Shown here: one piece after another, positions 48,511 through 61,142 of the stretch | How the letters are laid out: each line of letters opens with the position of its first letter | Numbering within the stretch: position 1 is the stretch's first letter | Program-made: the position numbers and the translations under genes | The notes under the pieces: model-generated | Databases searched by the model: none | Told to the model about the DNA's origin: nothing | The model's input: the letters and a program-made list of their open reading frames with translations, nothing else | Assembly (NCBI GenBank): GCA_021234535.1 | Contig: CM037832.1 | Coordinates: 9,307,575-9,371,574 of the forward strand | DNA: 64,000 nt | Direction of reading: 5' to 3' | From: Stichopus chloronotus | Lineage: Eukaryota; Echinodermata; Holothuroidea; Aspidochirotida; Stichopodidae

Positions 48511-50527
48511 GGTTAGGGATGAGGAAGAAAAAAACAAAACAAAGCACAATGAGGTCCTTGGAATGAATGGAAAACAAAGTTTTTTGTATGTGTGTGTGTG
48601 TTTTATCAAATTTAAGAAGTATCATTTTTCATTGCTTAGGTTTTGAATGTATGTACTTTGTTGGTGTCAAAATATAAGTCAGCCAATTTCAAGGAAGAAG
48701 TTTCACAGGCAAAAATTATTTGAAATTTAAAAGTAACTTTTGAGTCCTTTTGCTGTAAATGTTGTGTGCTTTTTTGTAAAATGTGATAAAGTATCAGAAT
48801 ATTTTCTTTACATAGTATTTGTATATTGCATAGTTTGTTTTATGTAAGGTTTTGTGTGATGATTGGCCTTCATATATATTCTTCTTCACTTTTGTCTCTG
48901 TAAGGTACTGTAATGTTTCTCCTAGAATTCTTATCACAACAACAGACATGTCACTTCTGACTTCAAAACACATTATGCAATATTCTATTGGACATGTTAA
49001 CACTCCATGCCTCAGATTGGCCAAATGATTAAATGTCAGTTGCGTTTGCGCATCAGTTTATTTGATAGAAAACATACCTCTTACTGCTCAAAATGTCAAT
49101 TTTGAAACTCATTTTGTGATTTTTTTCTTTTGTTTCTGACATTAGCCAAGCTTTGTGCCTTTCATGACATGTCAAGACGAGAGTTAGACATCATGGACTA
49201 AGTGATATGTTGAGGCATTTTCAATGTTAACCAACATATTTTTGAGCAGTTTATCAGTGAGAAACTTAGTAATGAGGTATTTGGCCTTAGACTGCAAAAG
49301 AGTTTTTCCTCTGTTTTTTAGGTTATAATATTTAAGTATTACTAAGTACAATATGTATTGGGAACTGTCAGTGTATGTCACTTTATCTTGTGTGACTAGT
49401 AAATGCAATATCTGTCCTTATACTGTTACTATATGTTAGACTTTGTTGTTATATTGCATAGTACATTAACTCACATTCTGTCTAGATTCTGTTGATGTTT
49501 GTAATGCTATTCTGTTGAGCCAAAAAATATACAATCTTTCTTGTTCTTGTTCTTTCTTATGTTCTCATAGTCCATGCATTTATTGGTAGTAATGATTAAG
49601 GTTGCTCATCATTATTTCATTGGTCATTTCACAAAGTGTTGCTTCATTGTCCAACTTAACGTCCATTCGTTGTGATGGCTATGTCAGTGCGCATCGGTAT
49701 CATCCCCTCACGTCAACTCAGAAGGGAGACAGAATCGGTATGAACTGGTCGCAGACTGCATGCAGACAGCAAACGCTGTGCAATATTTTGGATCAACCGG
49801 ACAGTTTCTTAGGAGGCTGTAAAAGCTGATAAATGTGTATTTATTGTTAAGACATTTATACATTCAAGTATTTCAAATGTATGAATACTTAATTAAGGAG
49901 CAAGTATGTTTACCTAGTTATCTATCCAATTTCAGTGTTTTGTGTGCTCAACTGCTCGACCACTGATGCCTTTGCGATTATCGACCGGTAATTGCAGCGT
50001 AGTGTGTGATTGGCACAGTCTGGTGTGCCATGGCATGCTGCCTGTAAGGATGTTGTAGGCCTACATTAAACTGCTTATGATCATCTGTAGATGATTCCTG
50101 TGCATTATTTTCTTCTTTGTGTTTTCACTTGAAAAAAAATTACTATGAACCAATATTGGTGATAATTTTAAGGCATTGCCAGTTTTCCAGAGGCTATGTT
50201 TTGTTCCTGTTTTTTTTTTTTTTTTCTGGTGTTTCACTGTTTTAATGTACATTTTTCGTAAATATATTTAAATTCAGCTGTATGGGTTTACTTCTTACGA
50301 TGAAACCATATTAGAGTATGCTGTGCCTTCAAGACTGGAGCTGTGCCTCTGTGCAGCACAACCTAGATATCAGATAGAGTAGATATTGAAAATGAAATAT
50401 GCATTTTAAAAAGTGGCTTTAAAAATAAACATTGAGAAAAACCGAAAATTGTGGATGTTCACATTTTTAACGTCTTCTTGCTACTATTAGAAAGATGGTC
50501 CCCTAATTCAGTATGCATATGTGAATG

Positions 50528-50899
50528 CTATACTGGAAACGAACGCAAGGGGAATGTTTGAGAAGGGCTACACTGCCGTGGTACAGTGATGTTGGGGAGG
50601 AGTCCAAGGAAAAAGTTTCCTACAACTGAATGCCCTCGGAAGTGAGTTGAAGCAACTTGAAGAAATTTGTACAATTGTGAAGTTACTTCTAAAACATTTC
50701 GGGCGATTCCTTGCGATCTGGGGGTATTTTTATTCAAATATTTCCTCATACGCTGCAATTCAACCTCAGTGGGCGTTCTGCTAAGACTTCCCACAATTAT
50801 CCCTTTGTCCAAAACCAAGATGCACTCGTAACTGTAGTGATATGCTAAATAATTTTGTTTGAAGTGATCCGCCGTTAATCCTTTTTGAGACCACCTCAT
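50528..50899 (-). other. 123-codon open frame of unknown status
   Basis: An ATG-started frame of mixed, non-repetitive composition, with segments such as YECILVLDKGIIVGSLS and VELQRMRKYLNKNTP. It has no domain I recognise. It could be an exon, a fragment of a transposon protein, or chance. Its composition is more protein-like than that of most random frames in the window, which is the only reason for listing it. Confidence 0.2.
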
Positions 50900-51152
50900 T
50901 TATTTGCCACTCCCCCTCCCCCTCACTTTTAGAATATACTTTGAGCTACGACCCTGCTTGAAAGTTCTATGTTTTTACTTTATGTTCGGAAGAAAGTCAG
51001 TATATATAGGTCCCTGTTTTGAGAGTACAACATAAATCGCGATTCCATGTGCTCACTCATCTATGAATTATACACTCCCCCGAGTCAAAAGCATTCGTAG
51101 TAAACGTGTAAGTTACCAAACCTGTGTTCTACAAAATAAGAATACTTAACCG

Positions 51153-51298
51153 CAGAGTTATATCCAAGTCACTTTTTTGTTTCTGGCAAGTCAAGTCACC
51201 TACACTCACTTCAGCGACTCGAGTAGCAAGTCATGACTCGAGTCAAGTCAGGCAATTTCGCAATCTGTGACTCGAGTTTTGACTTGATTACATCTCTG
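51153..51298. mobile_element. 146-bp non-autonomous hAT-type element
   Basis: The left end CAGAGTTATATCCAAGTCAC matches the reverse complement of the right end, CAGAGATGTAATCAAGTCAA, at 15 of 20 positions. The element is flanked by perfect 8-bp duplications CTTAACCG (51145-51152 and 51299-51306). Inside are repeated CAAGTCA and ACTCGAGTCA words. Size, CAGAG terminus and 8-bp duplication point to a hAT MITE. Confidence 0.92.
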
Positions 51299-51479
51299 CT
51301 TAACCGAAATGTAGAAGGTCATAGAGAATGGAAAGTACCAATTTCCCACAAGCTTCTTAGGAGCATTTTTTTTTTATCAGAAAACTTTCTTTGTTGGCCA
51401 CTAGTCAATGGATTGGAAACGCCTTTTGCTTTTTCTTTTTCTTTTTTTTTTTGCTCTGGCACAGGGGACAGAATTGAGC

Positions 51480-52760
51480 GACAAATTTTCACTTCTGAAC
51501 AACCGGGTAAAAGGTAAATATGGCCTATGTGAAGCTCAGTCTGGTTTTAGGACTAAACATTCTTGTGAGAGAGCATTATTAAAGTTAATATGGAAGTCAT
51601 TGATTAAGGTAAAATAACAGTAGCAACTCTTCTTGATTTGCCCAAGGCATTCGACTTAGTAAACCATGAAATAATAATACAAAAGTTAAAAGCGTAGAAA
51701 TTCTCCAACTCAACAACTGCATGGTTTGCTTTTTAACTAGAAGGAAGAAGGCAGTGTGTTCAGATCAATGATACTAAATCATCATATCTTAACACAGAGA
51801 GTGGAGTGCCACAAGGCTCACTACTTGGTCCTATGGTATTTTTATTGTATATTTATGATTTTGAATTATGTTTAAAGCATTGTTAAGCAGACATGTACGC
51901 TGACGAGTCAACTCCTCATGTGCAAGTGGAATTGAGTTAATGGAAGTCCAACATAAGCCAAATGAGGGTGATGATAATATAAGTGAATGGTAATATAAGT
52001 GAATGGTGCAAACACAACAAGATGGTCAAAGACACTGATAAAGCAAAGGTCATGTTAATCAGTTCTAAGCAGAATCAGACTATCAGGACTGATGGAAAGT
52101 TAAATGTTACACCACAAATGGTCATAGCCTCAGACATGTAAATAAAAGTAAACTTTTAGGCGTTAGAATTGATTGCAATTTACTATTTACGAGCAAATTA
52201 CTTATGTATGTAATACAATGAGTACTAGATTCGCCCTTTTTAAGCAGAATAAAACTATTTTGGGATAAGGCTACTCCTGATTATTTTGTAGTAACTGGTA
52301 TTCAGTACCATTATTGGATTATTGTTGTCTTGTGTGCAGAACCTGCAATGCTGGAAGCAAAGAAAGGATTTTAAAGCTGCAAAAAATGCCGCAAGAATAA
52401 TTTTAAGTGAATCATATTATGATAGATCGTAGGCTTTGTTACTTGATGATGAATTAGGATGGAAGACATTTGATAGACATGTACGGCAACAAAAAGAAAA
52501 AAGAATGATGAAGTTACACAAAATCATAAATGATCTTGCCCCATCTTACTTGAAAGAATTATTTTCTCCGATAACCGAGATACATAACCACACATTGCAA
52601 TCATCATCGTCCAATAATTTATATATCACTGGAGGTCACACTGAATATCACAGAGATAGGTTCACGTATATGTGGTTCACAATGGAATGAACTAAATCTT
52701 AAGGTAAAACAAGCAGCTACTCTCAAAAATTATTTTAAGTTTTATGAAGTTATTTTATAA
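51480..52760 (+). mobile_element. second decayed LINE, reverse transcriptase to C-terminus
   Basis: Blocks in changing frames follow the order of a non-LTR reverse transcriptase: CEAQSGFRTKHSCERALLKL near 51530, FDLVNHEIIIQKLKA near 51652, and SGVPQGSLLGPMVFLLYIYD near 51803. The catalytic block reads MYADES instead of YADDS, near 51894. EWCKHNKMVKDTDKAKVMLIS near 52000-52060 comes next. The C-terminal region gives LQKNAARIILSESYYDRS near 52378, LGWKTFDRHVRQQKEKRMM near 52455 and LAPSYLKELF near 52538, and ends near 52757. Stops and frameshifts make it inactive. The 5' half is absent. It differs from the LINE at 38-40 kb and belongs to another lineage. Confidence 0.88.
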
Positions 52761-53144
52761 TTTCATCGTACGTCTTATCTCTTATATTTCTAAAGTGTCT
52801 CAGCCTGTATATTTTCATGCTTTTGCATGTATGTTTTATGTTGTTGTTTTGAAGTTTAAAGAAGCATATGTAAGATTTTATCATTAGGCCTGATACGCAT
52901 TTTTCTTCTTTCTAACCTTTTATTACCCTCTTACTTTGTCCAAACTTGTTGTAAATTTACTTACTTGCTTTACTTCTATTTGCTTTAAGGCAATTTACTT
53001 TGACTTTTAAAGGACCTCAGATTAGCGTACACGCTAAATAATTGTTTACTCTTTAAAATGTTGAAATAAATCAAATATAGCGCCATCTATTAGAATTGAC
53101 GGCAAGGATAATAGTGAGGGCGCAACAGAAAGCGGGGTAATATG

Positions 53145-53162
53145 GTTCCTATATATAGGAAC
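53145..53162. repeat. 18-bp perfect palindrome
   Basis: GTTCCTATATATAGGAAC is self-complementary over its whole length and contains a TATATATA core. Confidence 0.9.
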
Positions 53163-54060
53163 TACGAGGGTTTCTACCTAGAGACCTTACGCGGTAGTGC
53201 ATGTGTCTTCATACATTTAGTTTTGTCTTCAAACCTGAAATTTAATTCAACGAAGTTTGCTCGATATTCTTTTCTTTTATTCTTAAAACATACTTATGAA
53301 ACTAAACTTCGATCGCAATATTTCCGACATATTTCGGTACCTACAAATGTGACACAATTCTTGGCGGCTTCAGTTCAAGCCTGCTGTGGGAGCCCTGGTG
53401 CACAGAACTGCATTCTTTCGTTGCCGTAGTCCGCATTGTCGTTGGAAGAATGCCTCTATGTTTTACTATACCAGTAAGCGGGCGGTGTTCCACTCCTGTT
53501 TCTACAGGCTAACAAAAGTTTCTGTAAAGGAAACAACCTTTTAATAGTGTTTATGCACGCGATCTAGTTCCTGGGCTCTAACCTTTGTTTGAATAAGCGA
53601 CATTCTTTTTGTTTTTGTTCCCATTTTAAGCGTATTTTCTCTCATTTTTTTCTGGGAGAGGGGGCGTATTGTTGTAGACGGACTACTTCCTCCATTGGTG
53701 ATTGAAAAGAATATCAATTTAGTTGTCATACAATATGGTTACACCAATATGTTGAAGGCAGTCCTAGACAGTACTACTTCAAGTAGTACGGGTTGGTTAA
53801 TGTAGCCACGTTGGTATCATGTATTCTTAGTGGTCGGTGATTGCGAGGCCTTTTATTAAATTGAGGAACTTTACAATTTTCGTTTAGTCTTTTCCATTAT
53901 ATGTGTTTACAAATCTTTTACCTTAAAAGGTAGCTGTGGTGTAGCTAGGATATTTTTCCAGGGAAGGGGACGAAGGTATGAAAATTTCCCTCATTTTTAG
54001 TTCAAGGTTACATGGGTCTATCTATGAGCCTAGTGGCGTGCGAGGGATTTTCTGGAAGAC

Positions 54061-54078
54061 GGGGGGGGGGGGGGGGGG
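54061..54078 (+). repeat. G18 homopolymer
   Basis: An uninterrupted run of eighteen G, the longest of about ten G or C runs of nine or more in the window. Confidence 0.9.
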
Positions 54079-57000
54079 TACAATTACACAATTACAGGGT
54101 TGCTTAACGTGATTGAGTATATGAAGTGAGATTTATCCCGGAGATTATCTAAGCCGAGCGCCTCGATCACTTGGGGCGGAGCGTAAAAAAAACTTTTGAA
54201 AATCAGAACCTCTCAGTTGAAATACTGTTTTATGAACGCATTCGCATTTCACTCCTCACAGGAGATATATTCCTCTCACGGATTAATATTTGTACTTCGA
54301 TTTTTTTTTTTTTTTCAGTTTAAACTGTTGACTAATCAGTTTAGGTCACGAGCTTGTTTGACTTCGTGTACCGACATTTGCAACGGTCTGGCCTATCGTG
54401 GTCGGGAGCCTTCCCAGTATAGGTGTTGGTGTGTAACTCTACACACCAAAACACCGGTCTCCATTTCTGACCTTTGACTGTAATACGTGACACAGCTAAA
54501 AGAGATTGTAGTGTGTGAGACCGTTAATTATCTCACATGAAACCAAGACAAACAGTCAATCAAAGTATAGAAAAGAGTTAAGAAATATGACTCGGTTAGA
54601 ATAGATAAATAAAAATATTATAACCAGGTCAGGATATACTGCAAATGTGTAAGTCGATACCGTCCAAACAGATCATAACGTTACAACCGCGCTAAAGTGT
54701 TCAACAGACCCTCTTTCATGCCCGATTACACATGCATTACCTATGGACATGACACCTAATACCCCTTGACAGGCAGCTCAAGGAAGCCTAGACACTGGAT
54801 TGACACACCTGAATTACTTTACGAGAACGATGTTTAATTGACCATGTGGATTATCACCGCATTAGATGATAAAACTCACCTGAGGCAATGAAAATTTGCA
54901 ACAAGTTGAACCTCAGTGAGACAAAAGAAGAGTGAGGTTGAAGTGACTCCCATTTTAATGTATGAGTAACGGCATGATAACCGTAACCATCGCAATCATG
55001 GCAACTAATATTGACAGGGTAATTAACTGTGCGGCATTCTTATATTTTTTGTTGCAATCGATTTCCTACCAAGGCAACACCTGATCATCAAAAGTTATGT
55101 GATTGCACCTAAAGTTGACATTATGGGTGAAAAAATTACTTTAAGCGAATTTTACATTAAATGTACATATACTTGTCCACGTACTGTTTGCAACGTTATA
55201 ATTACCATTCCATACTAGCTGTTTCATAATTCGTGATGTAATACAAGTATTATAACGCTCTCTGCATTGTGCTTCTCTAGATAAATTGTACTTATATTCC
55301 TATTAGTAATAGTAAGTACTGTTAAAATTGGGTGTGTGTATGGCTCATGTAAAAATTAGTGCATTTAGTGGACTAACCATTATAACATAATTTTTATATA
55401 GTACCATGGAGGTTTACTGGCAATATGCAAAATCGCGTTTGAAAATACATCTTTCATTGGCGGCGATTTTTGGTCGCGCAAGCCTATGACTAGGGCCACT
55501 TTAACTCTACAAGCCACTGTAGAAAAGATAAGTTCTGATGTGGACTTTTTAGTTTTTAATCATTTTAAACCATCATATGTTTGTTTAAGTCAAATTGTGG
55601 GTGACCCATCACGCACCTCTGTTTACACATTTAGCTACAAAATCTAAAACGTGTATTTCACATTTACAGTTTTTCCATATGTGCTTCATGCACTCTGTTT
55701 GTATGAAACTCAAAAAGGGTAAAATTCACCAATGTTGTGGTTGCTTAGAATTTTTCTCTTTATGCACTCTATATGCTTGGCGATCATCAGACAAATTAAT
55801 GAAGGCACCTCCCTGGTTTAATATAACAAAAACCATAGCATTGTTTTAACACAGTTCGGTAATTTTCCTTTGTGTACATGCCTACGTTGACCGTAGTTGA
55901 GTACAAACCTTAATATTTTTTATATCTACTATATCTATCTTTTCCTCAGTGCCTAGATTCAAATTGGGGTTGGACAAATTAACGTTTGCTTGTGTTCCAA
56001 TATGTCAGTAAGCCTCATTCGATTGAGTTGTCCCTAGCCCGCAGAGTTTCTACCCGGAGAGCTGTATGTCTGAATGATTTGTTATGGTTGTTATACCTGT
56101 TTTCAAACGGGCCGATTACAAGGATAACAGCGGTACTTGACTGATGTAAGTGTGACCTTGTAAATTACGTCACTGGGGAGACAATTTCTTCCAATGGGGC
56201 AACTACTACGTGGCTTGTCTGTAGTTGAGCGTCCTTTTCTCTGGTTCCTGATTGGTTCTTTATTGAGTGGAACGTTTGCGTCGTGTGATTGGTTGATAGG
56301 TCGCACATTTCTCAGGCAGTTGAACCTGATTTGAGGGTGGGGTTTTTGTTGACAGCTTCCTGGGCCTTGCTATATCCTTTGAGAAATGATCGATAATGAG
56401 CTTTGACACACTTTTCTGAACGACGAGTTATACAATAAAAAGTTCCTTGACCTATTTTTTTTACCTGTTTTATATTTAAGATTAGTCAGCATCTAGTTTG
56501 AGAGTGCCGAATCTTGTGATTAGCCCAAATAGTATTTCGTTGTTTGATTGCTTCAAGTTCCAATCGGTACAATCAACACCATGGCCGGTTTTCCGCTAAA
56601 CTTACATTGGTCTTCCTGACCTCCTGCCTCTGCCATTTCAAATGGAGAGAGAAATCGTCTCTTCTCAAGGAAGCATCATTTTGCATTATTTAGCATCTCA
56701 ATTATTGAAAGTTTTTCAAGGTGACGTTGATTTCCCCCCCCCCCCCCTCCTCTCAAATTGCTCCCCGATCGTCTACGCGTTCTGATGATTGGCCGCGCCC
56801 TCTCTTGAGAATCCGTACAGAATACTGTCTTTGAAGCAATTGGGTCAAATCACAGCAGCTGGTCACCTTGTCTTGTAGCTAGCAGTGGCCTACGTCTGTA
56901 AAGTTGAACATTTTTGCATACACAAATTTCTGAGACCGATTTCACTTCAGCTAGTAATGAAGGTTAACTATAGGCTCAAACTCCAAAGTGGAGATCACTC

Positions 57001-57635
57001 TACAGTAGGCCTATGGCAGGCTCTATACTGTCGATCCTATATCCGTAGACTCGGGCAGCTCCCCGAGACCTACTTGGTGATACAAGAGGGGGATGATCTA
57101 GGATTTTTAAGGGGAGGGGGAAGGGCCCAATATAAAAAGGGCTATAATGCTGTCTAAGCGGTCCAGCCCCATCTTTCCTAGGCAACTGGTTTTAACAGTG
57201 AGGCCCTATTTACATGCTAGAATTGTAGGAAGACTATCTAAGCGCCACCACCGGTTGCGTGGAGTGTACCAGACAATTTTTTAAAGGAAAATACACCCTA
57301 TAGATCGCCAGAATGATCGTCTTCCTAGGCTCCTCAGTTGTCCTTTGCACTCTTCAGATGCCCCCCCCCCCCAAAAAAAAAATACGGTTGCCTCAATGTC
57401 ATGGTTCACCTGTCGTCCAGCCACCCAGCTCAATTTGGTGAAAATATTGTGTAATTGCACATTTACCATCTACACAACACTGTTCATTCCTTAATTATTC
57501 AGCGAAACAATACTTTGTTTCACCTTTGAAGATGTTCCTGTTTCCCCCCCCCCCACACCCCTTCCTTTTAGATCCTCCAGCCTGGGATTCCTAGCCTTTC
57601 TTCAGTCCTCGAACGTAAAACAGCTTTCCTGTAAT

Positions 57636-58236
57636 CAGTGGTGACACCAAGGGTGGGGTTTGTGGGGACATTCGCCCAGTTGCACATCTCCCCACTCAGC
57701 TGAATTGACCTGACAAATACATACATGTACATGCTTTTTCGCTGTTTATGTTCAAAATTTTGTATTCACTTTTCTGTCCTAGGAAGTACATGAGACTTAA
57801 TTTTTCACTCAGAGATATATGCTAAAACCTCAGGGTTTCAGGGGCTTTGCCCCTCGACCCCACGATTGGTCCTAAGTTCTCATCTTGTCAATTTAAAGGA
57901 GAGGAATAGCCAAAATAATTAAAATCGTTTGGAATCTTGGCGTTTAATGATGAACTTTGAAAAAAGAAGAATTAACCTATCATGAGATTTAATTTTTCAC
58001 CCAGAGATATGCTAAAAACTCAGCGCTTCCGATGCTCCCCCCCCCTTGGACCCCCATCGGGACTCCACCTCTGGACCCCATCATGGGTCCTAAGAAAGAC
58101 CCTGAACTCCACTCGCTAAGCTCGCTCTTTGCGCTCGATTTCATCCAGCAGGCAAAACGTTTTGCCCCCCCCCGAACAATTTCTTTCGCTCTCCCTTTCC
58201 CCCTCCCTCAACTCTAAAATCCTGGTCCTGCCACTG
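57636..58236. mobile_element. 601-bp hAT-like element with internal duplication
   Basis: The left end CAGTGGTGACACCAAGGG and the reverse complement of the right end, CAGTGGCAGGACCAGGAT, agree at 11 of 18 positions including CAGTGG. Flanks CCTGTAAT and ACTGTGAT agree at 6 of 8 positions, as expected for an aged 8-bp duplication. Two diverged copies of a CATGAGAxTTAATTTTTCAC segment lie inside, starting at 57789 and 57982. C-rich runs and CTCGCTAAGCTCGCTC words fill the right half. Weak ends make the boundaries tentative. Confidence 0.55.
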
Positions 58237-59924
58237 ACTGTGATCCGTTAAAACACGCCATAAAATTGAAAAAAAAAATTACCCACTGTTTCACGTTTTT
58301 ATCAAGGGGGTAATAACATTTTGTCAGAAATTGCATTTGAAAACTCTTCACTGTTTAACGGGGTTATGTTTATCTCACTAGCATTAGTTCAATTTGCTGG
58401 GTAAGTTTGTTTTTTTTCAACCAGGCAAATAATCTTTGGTTCGTGCACGAACCAGCTATTACAATGATGGTTGGTGAAATTTGCTTTCGAAATACCTTCG
58501 AAAAATGACTGGCGGAGTGTGCATGTTCCGTGTATCTTCAAGTTCAACCTACAATACCGTCGCACCACCTCAGACAAAACTTACGACAGGCCAATCAGTG
58601 GTGACAAGTAAGCAGCAGACAAACCACTGACAGCACCGAGATCGTGGGTTTTGAAAAGAGGCAAAACCTTGCTCAGTGAATAAATTTCTGATTACTACAC
58701 CATTTCAGCTACTTCTGGTGAATACGGAAGAGCGACTACGACATGTCCCAGTCAAATTCTATCTGGAAAAGATCTTGCTTCTGAAAAGGGAGGGGGGGGG
58801 GGGGTTGTTCGAGACCTTTTGTACGAAGTATTTCTGGGAAAGGAAGATCCGTATTCGGTCTTGCAGGATATTTAGTTATTCCCATTTTGCAGGTCATCCA
58901 TAGTCTGATCGGTTTGTATTTACATGTCATAATTATGAATTGTTTTATATTTCTTTTATTTCTTATTCTTACGTTTAAAGTCTCTTACATTGTACAGAGG
59001 GCCTCGGGGAAGATTAGCTTTGGCTAACCGAGTCTTACCCTCTTTTATAAAGTTTAAATAAAATAAATAAGTAAAATGATCATATTCTCATTCAAATTAA
59101 TGTCTGTATACGGGATGATCATGAGCAAGCTGTAGCCTAGTCCTTGGCATGACCTGCCGACTTTGATCAATTGTCTATAGGTACGATCAATAGCCCGTAA
59201 CGGTATCATACTTACTGGTAGACCGCTTAACAATAGCAGGACTAACATGGTGTAGGCCTACCGTAAATTAACAATACAACTGATTGTTTCATATACTGGA
59301 TATGAACGCACCAGTCTTTTAACACGAATCAATATTTTCTTTTGAGTCAAAAACTTGGCGTACGCGTGAGATCGCAGACACGTTGCTTTTACATTGATAC
59401 CAGTTCTATCATTCAGTAATAGAGAAACAATCACGTGACAAAGTGGTTTCTTTGCTTTCCTTTAAAATCTGAAGACCAAATACAGGGCAAAACAAGCAAG
59501 ACAAACTGAAGTCACTTTCTTGCATATAGTTTAAAGTGGATGTGTTTGCTCTGCCACAGTAGAGTTGCTTGGGCAAATGTCGCCATACAATAGTAGGCCT
59601 AAAATGCAGTAGGCTACCGGACGTCCCTTTCATGAATCTTACGAACTACTGCGATACATGATAATAATATCAGTAAACACGTAACATGCAGCTTTTCACC
59701 ATCATGAGCCAAATTAAGTTATTTGTCGGCTCGATTATGCCATGCTAAACAGGTGACCGACTTGATCTATAAACGGGTATCAGTTAGTCATAATTGTTGT
59801 TCTATTTCTCAGTGGTAAAAATAGCACCTATTATTACGTAATTATTGTACTGCCGCTGGCTTCTAGTACTGATTGGGGGCTGGTATATTGCTATAGCCTA
59901 CGTCTATGTTAAAACTTACGTAAT

Positions 59925-59980
59925 CAGAGCCATATATAGAGCCATATATAGAGCCATATATATCTTTATATACGGCTCTG
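59925..59980. mobile_element. CAGAGCC hairpin element, copy 2, with target duplication
   Basis: A 56-bp sequence starting CAGAGCCATATA and ending TATACGGCTCTG; the ends are inverted repeats over 12 bases with one mismatch. AGAGCCATATAT is repeated three times in the left part. It is flanked by TTACGTAAT (59916-59924) and TTACATAAT (59981-59989), a 9-bp direct repeat with one difference. Too small to code, so it can only have moved with help from a transposase elsewhere. Confidence 0.7.
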
Positions 59981-61142
59981 TTACATAATCTAAGACGAGC
60001 GCCACCATCCAAGCGTACTCCTGATAATTTTAATGTTTACTTGGCGATCCATACTTACACCTCACCCCACCTCAAAAAATAAATGTCCCTTAATACATTT
60101 TCAAGTAATCTGGGGATCAAACTGATTGAGGGAGCTAGAGTTCCACCCCACCCACCCGTGTCTTCGCTAATGACATAAAGTGAGAAGGCCATATGGAACC
60201 TATACCCGAGTAGTAGACGATATACAGGAACATACACAATTGACAGAAGGCCTATTACATATATCTCTCGGTTTGCACTAGGTAGTTGTTTGTAGTCTTG
60301 TACTTACTCGTAGCAACTTCAAGAGCGTAGTCTATACATTTTTTTTTTATTTATTCACCATTCACTTTTGTGTGACAAGTCACATTACAAACGGCATGTA
60401 TTATGGTCAGTCAGCTTTAGGGTTGGCAACTGAATGACTTATCACTGCCAAATTCGTGAAAATTTGGCAAAAAAAAAATTCTCAGCGGGCATGTGATTTT
60501 TTTTTTTCATTTGGTAGTGTAAATGAATATAGAATTTGGTATTATTGACTTGGATGTGGCAGTATTTGAGACAGCCCCAAGTCTCAACTTACATGCAGTA
60601 AAATGTCCAGATTCCTTGAGAAATATTTCAGGGAAAGTGACAATCACTGTTCGGATGATTTCCGATCATAAAACCTTTCCGAAAAAAAAAAGAAAATATT
60701 GCTCCATGATACCTTACTAAATATGCCCGGAATTTCTGGAAAGGGTGAAAAAGTTACGCCTACATGAAAACTTATTTATCAAGCTAATTCGATGAATTTT
60801 TAAGGTAGCGTACTCTTGTTTTTTTTTTTTTTTCCTTCTTTCCTTTTAAAGTAATTGGACCAATGTGTCAGTGCAATCAAGTTCTTCTTTTGCAGTATAT
60901 ATGACTTTGTGGAAGAGTAAGCACATGTCACGTCAAGAGTTGATTGATTCCGTAATTGGGTTGTTTGTCACAGTCAACAACAGTCCGAAGTTGGGAACAT
61001 CATGTTGAGATATTTTTAACATCAACTCAGGAATAACGAGCGTGCGACTTCCTCTAATCTTTAAACCAGTAGGCCGGAAATCAAAAGCGAAAAAAAAAAG
61101 ATGAGCGTACACAGCAACATTGCACTGTTTGCTTCTTGTCGA

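Larger units (their letters stand above)
47848..51144. other. intergenic, no gene supported
   Basis: AT-rich sequence with a near-perfect 25-bp palindrome at 48486-48510 and T/A runs. A 123-codon minus-strand frame at 50528-50899 has no recognisable domain and is listed separately. Confidence 0.5.
52761..57627. other. intergenic, more CpG and G/C runs, no gene supported
   Basis: It contains an 18-bp perfect palindrome (53145-53162), a G18 run (54061-54078), a C-rich run near 56737, and a cluster of inverted CCAAT (ATTGG) words around 56243-56300. None of the open frames has a recognisable domain or paired splice sites. Confidence 0.45.

Noticed and set aside
48222..48566. 114-codon plus-strand frame
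   Set aside because: It crosses a GT microsatellite and the 25-bp palindrome region; looks like chance.
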